A stretch of 64,000 bases of DNA, taken from positions 13,206,001 through 13,270,000 of the forward strand of contig CP053155.1 in the NCBI GenBank assembly GCA_014607495.2. The letters run 5' to 3'. Below are positions 1-10,711 of the stretch, piece after piece. A model generated the notes under the pieces. The model was not told the origin of the DNA. It searched no databases and saw nothing but the letters and a program-made list of their open reading frames with translations. This stretch comes from Carposina sasakii (Eukaryota > Arthropoda > Insecta > Lepidoptera > Carposinidae). Position 1 is the first letter of the stretch. Each line of letters starts with the position of its first letter. The position numbers and the translations under genes were made by a program.

Positions 1-1035
1 ATGAGAAAATACTCTTCTCTATAAATACTCTAGTAACGAATTCACTGTAAAGTGTATCCGTGTCATTTCTAGGTTACGTGTTAATAATAATAAAATTACA
101 CAATAATAGAACAAGTAGACAGACAGACAGACAGGTTAATTTCTTACAAGCGATAGAAAAGGGTTCGATAATTACAGTTGTAGCGTGTTCCGTACAACAA
201 TCGATACACAACTTTACCGCAAGACGAATGGAGTAGCAACTTATTTGACCTCAACACGGCAGTAATACTTTCTCTGGGAAAACCTTCGCAATCTTCATTA
301 GATATCTGGGGAGTCAGTTCCATCAGTAGAGAACTACATGATCATGAAGGAGAGAGAGATCACAACCACATTACATGTACAACTATGTAAATTATTAATT
401 TATTAATAAAATTTGTATTGCTCATAAAATAAGTTGTAAGGTAACCTCTAATAGACGTACATAAATAAAGTAAATAGGACTAAAATTAAATGTGGTGTCG
501 TGGGACACCAGGTAGGAACGAAGTTCCTTCGGCTAATGTAGAATCGACACAATTTGCAAAAGAAAAATCGTGCTCAATTTTATTTAGGTTTAAAGTGTAT
601 CTATGATGTGAGTATTCGCCACGTGCTTGTCCATGAATTCATGAGTATATACTATGCATTGGCGGGGTGGAGTAGTAATAGAGAGAGAAGGGATGAGAGA
701 ACGAAAAGAAAGAGGGAGAAAGAGAAAGGTATTATACACTACTCGCTTGTGTATACGACTGTCGCGCCTGCGCACGTCTCATTTAACGGTTTTATTCCAC
801 GCACTTTTTCTTACGGTTTTACTATCACATTTTTTTCAGTTCGGTCGCGCAGCAAAATCCCTATCTCCTCCAAGCCTGCCGTAATGAACTTCGTTCCAAT
901 AATTTTAAAATATGTAAATGTACAAGTCGCTCATACTCTTAGGCTCCTCGCTCCTCTTTACGCCTTCTTAGATTCGCCACTCTTAGGTACCTATGCTCCT
1001 AAGTTGCTTATCCTCTCCTCTTTATTATCCTTATA
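1..1035. other. no gene seen; unique AT-rich DNA
   Basis: I find no gene with coherent coding structure. A short ACAG run lies near 118-134. The segment near 491-540 (a GTCGTGGGACACC stretch followed by GAAGTTCCTTC) resembles a dispersed repeat, but no second copy is in this window. The long plus-strand ORF from 554 begins at a non-ATG codon and looks like chance. Confidence 0.5.
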
Positions 1036-1106
1036 ATCTCCTTTATGATCCTGCAGCTCTGTCTACCCCATTTTTCGGAAACACAGCCGTCTGTATAATT
1101 TATGTA
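1036..1106 (+). repeat. family G fragment
   Basis: Carries the family G 3' block (CTCCTTTATGATCCTGCAG, then a CCATTT..GGAAACACAGCCGT block) that recurs near 8250, 30225, 50690 and 53390. The class of this family is unknown to me. Confidence 0.6.
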
Positions 1107-1114
1107 TGTTTTTA

Positions 1115-1367
1115 TCTTCTTCTTCTTCTTCTTCAGCCTATTGCAGTCCACTGCTGGACGTAGGCCTCCCCCAGAGTACGCCACAAGACTGCCATGGGGG
1201 GTATTCGCCCATAATCACCACGCTGGGCAGGCGGGTTGGTGACCGCAGTGTGATTTTCGGACTATATTGTCAACACGGGAGGCGCTGCTGCCCACCTCCC
1301 GGAAACCCTTAATCGCCTCGTACGATACCCACGGGCGGGCAGGGGTGGTACAAACTCTACTCTACTC
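1115..1367 (-). mobile_element. SINE-A copy with TTC-type tail
   Basis: Aligns through its length with the other SINE-A copies: CCTATTGCAGTCCACTGCTG, then GCCACAAGACTGCCATGG, then TCAACACGGGAGGCGCTGC. On the minus strand the 3' tail is GAAGAAGAA rather than GATGAT. A 7-bp direct repeat TTTTTAT flanks it at 1108-1114 and 1368-1374. The last bases of the 5' end are diverged. The copy at 49672 has the same tail type, so a GAA-tail subfamily is likely. Confidence 0.75.
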
Positions 1368-1375
1368 TTTTTATA

Positions 1376-3802
1376 CCACGTGAAAATTGGGTGTGTAATT
1401 CTCACATAACTGACCGATCTCTTTGCATGTAATAACAGATTTAGAATTTGCTTTGTTTTCAATAAGTAGTATAACATAATAAAGTAACTTTATGAACTTG
1501 TCGGTACTTTATTCTGTTACTCTAGCCGTTTTTTTAACTCCCTCACGCATATTCTACCAGTTATAACTTCATTATTACCTTCATGTCACATTATTGGAAA
1601 TTGAAACGTCGTCGTTCTGTTCAATATGGCGTATACCGTGTAGTTTGTTTGCGAGCTTTTGTTTCGCTTTCAAATGAGCGCTACTCTTCATTTCAGTTAT
1701 AAAGTCCTATAACAGAAGCGCTAGTGTCTTTGTAACTCTAACTCTGTTTCATTGATTTTCTTTAGTTCGACAAAAACTGCAGGACTTCGACTTTTGAATA
1801 GGCATTAAGTTTCGTGATTCGAGCCTTGCTTTCGATTGCTCTTCTAAAGTTTTCCACTTCTGTATCTTGCTTGGAGAGGTGGAAATAGAAGCCGCCTGAT
1901 TGAAGACGGGAATACTGTTGTAGAGTTCTTGTAAGAGGCTTATGTCTTCTAATATTAACAATATTACACGAGGATTATTAAACGAGGTTACAAACTGTGC
2001 TAAATATTTGAAACAGATAATAGAATATGAAGGATGTAGGGATGTTTCTAGATAGGTAAATTTTACAAATGGCGTCATTAACTACTCTAAAAGGTTGAGA
2101 AAAAGTAAAGTAATGTTTTTTCTTTATTTTAACGGTAGTTTAAATTCTCAGCGTAGGTACATAATAGTTTTGCTGACCTATGCAAACGTATTAACCAGAC
2201 AAAATAGAAAGTTAAGTAAGTGTCAAAACAAAATGGCGCCAATGGACAATAAACTACCAATTCCACCTCTGCGGTCAAATGCAGAAAAAGATGTAAATCT
2301 GAAGGAATAGCAATCAATCAGCGCTTGCGAGCGGGGACACCACGCGAATATCTAATTTTGTTTGTTACTCGCCCCCAAGCCCCTACCCTCGGGGCCAACG
2401 CGCAAGCGTCACCCACCCTAAATCCTAGCGGACGTTTTGATGGATCACCCTTAATGACAAGTACTGAAGGGGCAGGCTAGGGATGCACCCTTGTCGGTAG
2501 GCTATATCGATAATTTATGTCGAGTTTATGGCGTTGATTGCTATCTAAATTACGGGCGCTGAAAAAAGGTGAAGGTAATTGCTGTTGTTAAAATAATTGT
2601 GTGATGTAATAATGGGGGTTGTAAAGGAATTAGGTCAAAGAGGAGTTGACTGGGTAGTGTTTGTGTGTGTGTGTATGTTCTACAAGAAAATAGTGTAGTA
2701 CAATAAAAAATTCTAGCTATTTGCCTAAGTTTATAAAATTCGTATCTCCTGTCAATGTTTATTTCAAAGTTTGGAAAACTTGTATCCATCGAGTAGGTAT
2801 ACCAAGAAACAATCTTGTAACTCTCGTATTTTCCGATATTGTGGGAGTTTCGAGAATTCCATACTTAGTACTTACATACACTCCCCACAAAGAGAACATG
2901 ACTTCTATATATACATCGAGTAGTTAATGCTATTATATATTATACATTGTCTGTTAGTGAGCTAGTAATGAAAGAGTTTTATAATGCTGTTTGTTGATTT
3001 GATTATTTTATCGACGATCCTAAAAGTGGCTGTATTTCAAAGTTCTGGCTACAAATCGGAATACGGCAATGGCTATAAGTATGTAGGTTCTGTTTATCGA
3101 CACCGTCCCATCCCTAGCGCCACCGCATTGGCATATGCGCCCTCGGCAGCACTCACTACAATTGTATTAGACGCGCTGCTCCGTCGATCGCTTTATTGTG
3201 GTGCTTGTGGTCCTCATGTCGTGCTCTTTTCACATTTAATGGGACTATTGTCTAGTTTGGGATTTGTTGTTTTCTTGGCAAAAAGGTTTTTTTAAATAGG
3301 TGTATTACAATCGTTTCGACACCTCCATCTATGGTGGTCAAGTTAAAATATGTTGAACTATCTGAATAAATCAAAAGCAATTAATTGTAGTAGACAAGTA
3401 ATATACATATAATAATGTAATTTATTGAAACAAAATGTTTAGTTGTTGCTCTGTAAAGAGAAATTTATTTTATGAATTTTACAACCATTTTACACAAGTT
3501 ATTTTTATCAAAGATTTATACACTTATGTACTAAGTAATTTATTAATCACTAACCTGTAAAGAGAAACAACATTAAAAGCTATTGCTTCAAAAATTATGA
3601 AATTGTTTCCTTTAAAATCCACATTAATGTTTTACTGTAAAAAAGAAAGAAGGCCAGTCACCATTTTGCATTTCTAGCAAAGACATAGGTCATGCAAACT
3701 GCCAACTTAGATGATATTTTGATGTAAAACGACTAAGCGAGTAATTAAAATTAAATGAAGAGTACAATATCTTCATTTACATACAAATAAATGAAACAGT
3801 AT
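1376..3802. other. no gene seen
   Basis: Unique sequence with scattered chance ORFs. A GC-richer patch lies near 2330-2460 and a short (GT)n run near 2660-2675. Around 1711-1730 there is a 20-bp inverse match to the inside of the TIR element at 16242 (TTACAAAGACACTAGCGCTT there). The plus ORF 2984-3295 has no splice sites or recognisable domain. Confidence 0.45.
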
Positions 3803-3948
3803 GGTCGATTCCGGCAGTCACACTTAAACTTACACGTAAAATTAGTCCTACCTGTCCTTTTCTCTCTCAGCCATTTTTGTTAAAAACGGAGAGAGATAGA
3901 CCTGACTAAGATTAGGTTTAGGTTTAAGTGTGACTGCTGGAATCGACC
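3803..3948. mobile_element. MITE-like inverted repeat
   Basis: The first 27 bases (starting GGTCGATTCCGGCAGTCACA) and the last 27 are inverted copies with a few mismatches. A second inverted pair lies inside around CTCTCTC/GAGAGAG. AGTAT occurs just outside both ends and may be a target duplication, though the right one is two bases away. There is no coding capacity. The superfamily is unknown. Confidence 0.7.
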
Positions 3949-5230
3949 CTAGTATGTACTTCTATAGGTATAACCAATCATATTGACTTTTTGGTACATG
4001 CTTTGTAATCCGGATTCTCACTTGATTCAAGTAAATCATGATTATAAAATATATACAAAAAATCGCCCATATTTCCCCAAAGGGTTGGCGGAGATCATTT
4101 ACTACGGTCCTGACATGGACACCTCTTTCTCTAAATATGTAAATCATCATTATGTAAATAACTTTCAAACATTAACGATTAACAATAATCAATATACAAC
4201 TGAATACTCGTATATAATCATTATCTATAGTATAGAAGTACAAACAAAAATATATAAATCAAGCAGCACAAAAGAACTGCATTGTCTACCTATTGTAATC
4301 TAAAAAAAAACTATCTAAAAATAGTCAGAAGGCTTCATTACAAATGTATCGATAAGTAATGCATCGCGACACGGAATCGCTCCATCAATCGAATGGAAAA
4401 GCAATCACCGGTCGCAGGGGGACGGACTGCGTTTTATTTCGAAGCAGTTTGCATATTCAATGAACGGACATTGAATAGATTATATTCGGTTTTAGTGTTT
4501 TAGGATGGGCCTTTGATTACAGAACCTTTTTTAAGGGTATTTTTGTGAGGAATACTTTTTAGATAGATACTTTCCTTACTAACAATGAGTCAGTAATAAC
4601 CAGAATTCTGATTATATAGGCTAAACATTTGGTAATACTAAGTTACTAATTCCACTAAAATCAATGTAAATATAACGTGCATGTCAAACTTCAATACTAA
4701 GGTATAGGTATACCAAATCGGGAAAAAGTGACTAAGAAGTAGTTTGTAGGGATATAAAACTTGTAGGTACCTAGAGTAAGGGGATGTGGAGTTATAGAGT
4801 GACCACTTATTACTTTTTAATTCCAACATTTAGACAGTAAGAAAGTTCCTTATATTAATAAGATATTTAGGTCATATTTCACAACATCTTACACTTATAT
4901 CAGTATATACCGAGACCCCAAAGAAAACACGATAGAATATTCAGCAACATTTCCCGGAGCTTCGCTAATTACCGACAGAACCCGGCGCAGATGGTAGTTA
5001 TGTGTTTGTCACCAAACGCCTACTTATTAAAGGAAATTGCTTGGTATTATAATAAGCAGGACGCAACGCAACGTCGATAATTCGGAATTTTCCCTTGAAA
5101 ATTTTATTGTTGGTTGTTTTCACGCCAGCATCGAAGTCAGTCAACATTTCTGTATTTGCCTAGTTACTTTTTTGCATTCTGCATAAACATGTATGTTTAA
5201 ACTATAGTGTAAGGCAAAAGTGCCACTAAC
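3949..5230. other. no gene seen
   Basis: AT-rich DNA with only short chance ORFs. I see no recognisable element. Confidence 0.4.
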
Positions 5231-5241
5231 AATTAGACATT

Positions 5242-5747
5242 AATTAATTATTAATTAGAAATTAATTAGAATAATTGACCCGGTAGTTCAGTGGTTAGAG
5301 CAACTAGCACGGTATGTAGTGGTAGTGGGTTCGATTCCCACTCGGGTGAAGAATTTATTCCATTTATTTATTAATAATTTTATAATATATGTAAAGAAAC
5401 ATGGTATTGTTTTTTAACTAAGTATATAATATCTTCACTAAGATAAATTTATAAAAACACTTCTCCATTAATAAAATCCGTTAGGATATGGTTGATCTTT
5501 TCATCTTTAAACATTGTGCTGAGGGATTCAGCGTTGTTTGCCGAGATTTGGCTAGTGTAGGTATAGCTATCGGGATGAAAAATAACGTTGTCAATATGTA
5601 ATTTAGAAAAGAGATGGTAAAATTCGTCATCCGAGTAATTGACCCGGTAGCTCAATGGTTAGAGCAACTAGCACGGTATGCAGTGGTCGTGGGTTCGATT
5701 CCCACTCGGGTGAAGAATTTTTTCCATTTCTTTATTGATAATTTTAT
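5242..5747 (+). mobile_element. DIM element: two tRNA-like domains around an ORF-like segment
   Basis: Two tRNA-like domains (5279-5350 and 5640-5714) sit as direct repeats about 363 bp apart. Each has a GCTC/GAGC-type D-arm, a strong T-arm (GTGGG TTCGATT CCCAC) and an acceptor-like ACCCG/CGGGT pairing; the anticodon stem pairs poorly. The 11-bp direct repeat AATTAGACATT at 5231-5241 and 5748-5758 brackets the whole unit, consistent with retroposition. The segment between the domains keeps a minus-strand ORF. A second unit with the same plan is at 46606-47053 and a one-domain piece at 38435-38567. Alternatives are a dimeric SINE or a TRIM-like element with tRNA-like terminal repeats. Confidence 0.7.
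5449..5637 (-). pseudogene. ORF-like segment inside the DIM element
   Basis: On the minus strand this reads through as SDDEFYHLFSKLHIDNVIFH and continues to ...ILTDFINGEVFL, then stop, about 63 codons. The amino-acid mix looks protein-like but matches no family I know. In the 46.6-kb copy a 4-bp deletion breaks the frame shortly after HPDSYT, so it is not under strong selection there. It may be a captured exon or a chance ORF in the repeat body. Confidence 0.35.
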
Positions 5748-5758
5748 AATTAGACATT

Positions 5759-6450
5759 TCCTTACTTATATTTTAATATGCATATGTACGCTAACAATTT
5801 TAAGGTGCATAGTAGGTACTTTTCAGTCACTCCTTATACCTATATACATATACTAAATATTGCCCATTACATTTAATATTTTTACTGTAACATTCATAGA
5901 ACACTAAAGGAAAAGAATAAATGCTAGATTGCGTGCTTCCCGTCCAGAGGTTTAAAAGTCCGAGGGAAATTGCATGGAATTGAGGTGAAATACAGTCGCG
6001 GAATTATGGTAAAAACGACAATTATTTATAAGTAACGCGCCCTTAATTGTACTCGTTATTTATAAAGGAGAAATCGCTGTGCCGCAGCCATCTTGGAAAA
6101 TATTGCTGGACTTTGTTTCGTAATTAACGTTTTCAAATTATTACTTACGGTTAATTTAATCGAGTGGTTAGGTACTTGATTTATATTTTACTGGTTGTTC
6201 CGTTCTCGTGAACTACAAAACAAACACAGTTGAAAGGAGAACACATAAAAAGTATTTTCCGTGGAAAACTAAAGTAACGAGTGTTTCTTTGGATATCCAT
6301 TTCCCTACTTTTATAAAAAACATTTAAAGTTAATAACGTACACACTCTTGCGCAATTGTAACATTGAAATCATAATGATTATGAAAACATTTCTGCTTAT
6401 GTGCTATTCTTCAGTAGAATTACAATCTAAAGTTTGTTTTTCTTTTTCAG
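5759..6450. other. probable intron sequence
   Basis: There are no coding signals. The tract ends with a pyrimidine-rich acceptor (TTTTTCTTTTTCAG, 6437-6450) in front of the 37-nt exon. Confidence 0.4.
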
Positions 6451-6487
6451 GTAGCGCTGAAATTGTATCCAGACATCAAATATAGCG
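6451..6487 (+). CDS. 37-nt internal exon of an unrecognised gene
   Basis: A pyrimidine-rich acceptor ending TTTTTCAG lies directly before, and a consensus donor GTAAGT directly after, at 6488. Only one frame is open: VALKLYPDIKYS plus one extra base (phase 0 in, phase 1 out). Small exons in very large introns are common in lepidopteran neuronal and cell-surface genes, but I do not recognise this peptide and name no gene. If real, the surrounding tens of kilobases are intron of a plus-strand gene. The next candidate exon downstream (47588) is compatible in phase. Confidence 0.55.
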
Positions 6488-6609
6488 GTAAGTTGTAAAT
6501 TACTGCCTTATAATTATATACCTATACTACCTACATATAAAAGTATTTGTGACATATAATATTATATACTAAGTTACAGTTTAGTATAGTTAGTATAGTT
6601 TTTTGTTTT

Positions 6610-6641
6610 TATCTATAAATAAAATAAAATAAAATAAAAAG
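6610..6641. repeat. AT-rich short tandem repeat
   Basis: An AAAAT-type pentamer run (AATAAAATAAAATAAAATAA). Confidence 0.8.
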
Positions 6642-6916
6642 GCCATATACATACTTTTAGTTATGTTTAGTAGCTAACCCTATTTACGTATTTATTTACT
6701 ACTGAATTTATTCCTGAACTTAAAGATCCAAAAAGTGTAATAAACAAACATTGAAGGAAACGGAAGCTAAGTTGGCGTCTACCACGTAAATCTATCTGCG
6801 CGCGCATACTCGTATTGTTGTCATCGCAGGCGCACGCGCTTACGGCGATGCCACTGTAGAGTGGCCATAGTTTGTGTTCTAAAGGAACTTGTTAAATTAA
6901 CAATTATAACAAAAAA

Positions 6917-7110
6917 CCGGCCCCCTTATTACCTAACTAGTAAAAGCAAATCGATAGCGAAAATTGTACAAAAATCGCTGATTGCTTGTCAAATTCGTAT
7001 TACGTAAAATGAATTTCAAAGGAACTTTGAAATTTCGAGTGAATATTGTACAATTTTCTCTATCGCTTTGCTTCGGCTTTACTATTGCTTTTACGTAATC
7101 AGGGGGCTGG
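6917..7110. mobile_element. MITE-H copy
   Basis: The ends CCGGCCCCCTTATTACCTAA and the inverse of CAGGGGGCTGG form imperfect TIRs. Subterminal inverted blocks surround GATAGCGAAAATTGTAC. A second copy at 50005-50178 sits inside a family G element, which defines its boundaries. It has no coding capacity. Confidence 0.7.
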
Positions 7111-7838
7111 TTAGTGTCTCTCTGACACTGGTGTTTCTATCTTGGTGAAGTTTTAAAGCAGACAGCATCTTTATCATTCAGAGACCGCTGGAACAATCGG
7201 CCCTAATATACATGATCCAGAGAGTACAAGTAACTCGCGTGTTAAGAGAATGCTATTTTTTCCAATATTAAACTTAACAAATTTATGGCTTTGAAAATTA
7301 GATACTACTTTAGCACACCACGAACATTATGTAGAGCCAAAGATAATAAATATTAGTTTAAAATACTATACATCAACTACCTCAGCGCAAGATAAATATT
7401 GATTTATAGTAACCACGTTTTTGATGCATAATAATGTCTGTGATGCAAACATTATAGTCACCCTTGCGCACACGCAAGTGCAGCAGTACTTTATCCGCCA
7501 TCTTGATTATCTGCGCGTGCGCTGTGGGTGGCCTGCTTCACACTGTCCTCGCTACAATGTCCGAGTATTTGCCGTCTCTTTAATTAACAACCAGTGCACT
7601 TTACTTACCCGCAATAAGGTCACATTTAGAATAACGACTAAGTAGATCTTAAGTGGTCACCAAAGGAAGTGCATAGCAAATAAAGTTTGTTTAAGTGCAA
7701 GAAAAACAGTTTTACGTGGCGAAGTGAAAGCTCGCTTGTAATTAAAATGGTTTTATTTATTTGTAGGGTACTAAAATAGGTTCGATATTGCAGTGGATGC
7801 ATGATTGCTTCACGATACTATTTCGTGATGATTGCAAC
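7111..7838. other. no gene seen
   Basis: Unique DNA. The plus ORF at 7421-7645 has no supporting signals. Confidence 0.4.
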
Positions 7839-7877
7839 ATGGACTTGAGGAGTAAGAATACAATATATACTTCCGTG

Positions 7878-8163
7878 TACAAAGATCACCGACATAGCCG
7901 AACGGTCCAGCAAGCTGAAGTGGCAATGGGCAGGGCACATAGCTCGAAGAACTGATGGCCGATAGAGTCGGAAAGTTCTCGAGTGGATAACACGTATCGG
8001 CAAGCGCAGCGTGGGAAGGCCACCCGCGAGGTGGACGGATGACCTGGCCAAGGTTGCTGCGTCGGTTGGATGCAGGCTGCTTCCGACCGGTCGGAGTGGA
8101 GGTTGTTGGGGGAGGCCTATGTCCAGCAGTGGACTTCTCAGGGCTGTAAATGATGAAATGATG
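7878..8163 (+). mobile_element. RTE-1 non-LTR retrotransposon, 3' end, 5'-truncated
   Basis: In frame the sequence reads ITDIAERSSKLKWQWAGHIA, then a nonsense codon replacing Trp, then VLEWITRIGKRSVGRPPARW and TDDLAKV. It then shifts frame relative to the 59.9-kb copy. This is the conserved C-terminus of the reverse transcriptase ORF in insect RTE-like elements (family knowledge). It ends in an ATGATGAAATGATGAT tail. A 13-bp TSD ATATACTTCCGTG at 7865-7877 and 8164-8176 proves target-primed insertion into a family G repeat. It is dead: truncated, stop codon, frameshift. Confidence 0.85.
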
Positions 8164-8319
8164 ATATACTTCCGTGCATGTCGTAAGAGTCGACCAAGGA
8201 ACTCGGGCACTCTCTATGGCGACTTTTCGACGTACTAAAAGGGCCAGCAGGATCTCCTTTATGATCCTGCAGTACTGACTACTCCATTTTGGAAACACAA
8301 CCGTATGTATGTGGGTATA
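8164..8319 (+). repeat. family G copy (interrupted by RTE-1 and MITE-Q)
   Basis: Contains TCGTAAGAGTCGACCAAGGA and CTCCTTTATGATCCTGCAG, the hallmarks of family G. The RTE-1 piece entered at its left side, with G sequence continuing before 7877. MITE-Q entered at the right side after the GGAAACACAACCGT block. Confidence 0.65.
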
Positions 8320-8713
8320 CAGGGTGTAAAAAGACAATTTTGTTCTTTTAATACCTCGTATTCTTTGTAACATCACGATCATTTTTTTCAGTGGAAGCAC
8401 CCCTGGGAAATCACGGGTTTTTAAGATATTGAGGTCCAAAGTTACATTAATATTTTTTTTTTAATATATAAATCCATCTGAAAATGGTTAACAAACATTT
8501 TTTTCAAAGATACCATGTAAAAATATTATAATGTTAGTTTTGTAGGTAAATTTGTACTTTTAGCATCAAACGAATACATTGCTTGCAATAAAATGACAGT
8601 AGTTTTTCATAATTTTTTTATCGTTTCCCAGGATTGGTGCCATAGAAGAAAATGATCGTTACCTTACAAAGAATACGAGGTATTAAAAAACATCGTTGTC
8701 TTTTTACACCCTG
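8320..8713. mobile_element. MITE-Q (CAGGGTG TIR, TA target)
   Basis: Starts CAGGGTGTAAAAAGACAA and ends with its inverse (TTGTCTTTTTACACCCTG), flanked by TA on both sides. The inverted blocks extend inward past AATACCTCGTATTCTTTGTA. It has no coding capacity. It shares the terminal CAGGGTG and TA duplication with MITE-B and MITE-C, which suggests one transposase group. Tc1/mariner-like is possible from the TA target, but this is not proven. Confidence 0.75.
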
Positions 8714-8814
8714 TATGTATGTTACGTAATATACGTTATGTATTGTTATTCTGAAACAAATTTTGTAAAACACTTAATGATATCATTAACAAAACTTATT
8801 ACGACTACATAATA

Positions 8815-9185
8815 CAGGTGATTTTTGGTCGTCAACATTCCCGAAAACTACGGAATCTCCTCATCATCACGATCATTTTTCTCCATGGAAGCATACCTGG
8901 GAAGTGTCTGGTTTCCAAAATATTAGGGTCTAAAGTTGAGTAAATAGACTGCGTTTTTCTGCATAAATGCACATAGACGCGCGTAGCAAGATTTTTTCAC
9001 GAGAAATAATTAATATCTGTTTATAAAAAAAAAACTAACATAAACACTAGACACTATAAATTTCGCCCAATCAAGTAATAAAAAAATTTAAAAAATTCCC
9101 ATCATTTTTTTTTGGCATAAACCTACTTTATTTGATGTATAGAGTACGTACCCTTCGTTAATGGTGGCCACAAAAAAACGCCCTG
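8815..9185 (+). mobile_element. MITE-B copy 1
   Basis: Starts CAGGTGATTTTTGG and ends AAAAAAACGCCCTG, flanked by TA at both sides. The consensus termini are CAGGGTG followed by a T-rich run at both ends. Five further copies occur in the window. It is non-coding. Confidence 0.8.
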
Positions 9186-9362
9186 TATATATAGAAGGTA
9201 CTTACCTAGTTACATACCGGATAACACAGATCAATTGCATCAATCATAAAATTTCAACTGTGAGTGAAAGCACATGTTGGAAGCCCTATTTATAGTAGCT
9301 AGTTTTAATTATCTTAGCGCTATATAACGCATAGTAAATATTCATTCATGCCGCTGACGATC

Positions 9363-9463
9363 ATTGCAGAGGTGAAGTATGGAGTGAAAGTAGAGAAAAC
9401 CTGGAGAAAATTAAAACAGGAGAAGTGTGAAACGTCGGTCTTTAGCCCATCTAGGGGACATAG
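9363..9463 (+). CDS. weak exon candidate
   Basis: An open frame from the ATG at 9348 (MPLTIIAEVKYGVKVEKTWR...) ends at a consensus donor GTAAGT beginning at 9464. An acceptor-like ATCATTGCAG at 9353-9362 would allow an internal exon from 9363. The protein is lysine-rich and matches nothing I know. It could be chance. Confidence 0.2.
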
Positions 9464-9553
9464 GAATGTAAGTCAAGTCGCAATAACTATTCCAAATGCT
9501 TTTTCAATTTCTAATTTTAACGTCTCATATTGATCTATGTACTCGTATCAGTA

Positions 9554-9790
9554 TTATAATGAGCATCCTATGAATAGGAGCGTGTCTATGGAGGTGCGCA
9601 TGACATGAGCTCCACGTGCAAGGCCACAGCCGGCTTTGATCGCTTTCATGAATGGACTCTGTATCTGATATGTAGGTCCATCTACATAATCAGATATTTC
9701 AATGGCGTTTCTGTTAGAAAGTTCATTTCTAGCTAGGGCTCCACCACCGCTGACATCTAGGTACATACGGTCGGGACCCAAGCACCTAGC
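9554..9790 (-). CDS. terminal-exon-like ORF, unrecognised
   Basis: On the minus strand an acceptor TATTTATTTATTTAG (ending at 9791) is followed in frame by ARCLGPDRMYLDVSGGGALA and about 58 further residues, including YVDGPTYQIQSPFMKAIKAG, then a stop at 9554. The composition is protein-like, with several Gly-rich turns. I do not recognise the family. It may be the last exon of a minus-strand gene or the remnant of a mobile-element protein. Confidence 0.3.
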   Translation of the reverse strand, partial: ARCLGPDRMYLDVSGGGALARNELSNRNAIEISDYVDGPTYQIQSPFMKAIKAGCGLARGAHVMRTSIDTLLFIGCSL

Positions 9791-10020
9791 CTAAATAAAT
9801 AAATATTATCCTTTTGATAGCCTATCTGATCTTTGAAAAAATAGGCTCTTAATTAATATAATCCTGTTCGTAGTAGAAGATCCGAATCTACATCAGTATT
9901 ATTAGAAAACCGCCTCATAAGTTAAATATTTTTGTAATAAATAGAATTCGTATCAGTGTTGGAAGCCGCAACACTCTATGTAAAATAATAGGGAGAGCGC
10001 ACCGAGGTGGATCGCGTCAA

Positions 10021-10133
10021 GTTCAGTCCACTGCTGAACATAGGCCTCCCCCGATGACCTCCATTGTGACCAGTTGGAAGCGACCTGCAACCAACAGATA
10101 GGTACCCTGACTAGGTCGTCCGTCCATGTCGCG
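10021..10133 (-). mobile_element. RTE-1 3' end fragment
   Basis: On the minus strand this reads as the RTE-1 C-terminus: WTDDLVRVPICWLQVASNWS, then the EAYVQQWTE segment, from GGGGGAGGCCTATGTTCAGC. It is more diverged than the copies at 7878 and 59950, and 5'-truncated. A remnant of family G follows at 10136-10175. Confidence 0.7.
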
Positions 10134-10530
10134 CAAGTAATAAGATGCTAGTTTATCGCCTGCGAGAATCCCAAGTTCCTTAGTCGACTTTTTTACAAAA
10201 ATTAAGATATGCTTGCTTCCGCTTAGACCACCCGGGTAAGTAGATATATTTAGACAAACATCTTAAATTTAGGCTATACCATAAATGTTACCTTGGTCCT
10301 TTAAAAGCCGGACTAGTATCTGTAACAGTGGTTCTGGGAAGGCGCCTGTTATCTAGCACATAAGTACACAACACACCACTTCACTTGTCACACATTTTAG
10401 GGTTCTGTAAGATTAATGTAACGTACAATATTTAAGAGCAAGTTTCATTTGTAGTAGGTACAGAAAAATTGAGATTCATACTCGTAATTTTATAACCTAA
10501 TTGTACTTAATTTATTTACATAATACATAT

Positions 10531-10707
10531 CATCATCATCAGCCTATTGCAGTCCACTGCTGGACGTAGGCCTCCCCCAGGGCACGCCACAAGTCTGCCA
10601 TGGGGGGTATTTGCCCATAGTCACCACGCTGGGCAGGCGGGTTGGTGACCGCAGTTTGTATTTTGGACTATGTTGGAAACCCTTAATCGCCTCGTACGCT
10701 ACCCACG
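10531..10707 (-). mobile_element. SINE-A copy, truncated, perfect TSD
   Basis: Tail (CATCATCATC as read on plus) at 10531. The body matches SINE-A but lacks the middle block and the 5' third. A perfect 10-bp TSD TAATACATAT lies at 10521-10530 and 10708-10717. Confidence 0.85.
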
Positions 10708-10711
10708 TAAT

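Noticed and set aside
832..885. possible exon after CATTTTTTTCAG
   Set aside because: A good acceptor but no convincing donor (GTAATG) and no protein-like frame.
554..1036. 160-codon plus-strand ORF
   Set aside because: Non-ATG start, low-complexity composition, no domain or splice signals, and overlapping ORFs in other frames.
2984..3295. 103-codon plus-strand ORF
   Set aside because: ATG start but no motif, no splice sites, and ordinary intronic base composition.
5279..5350. functional tRNA gene
   Set aside because: The T-arm and D-arm look right but the anticodon stem does not pair, and the same sequence occurs five times in repeats with flanking TSDs.
7810..8439. 209-codon minus-strand ORF
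   Set aside because: It lies antisense to an RTE-1 end, family G and MITE-Q, so its length comes from unrelated repeats.
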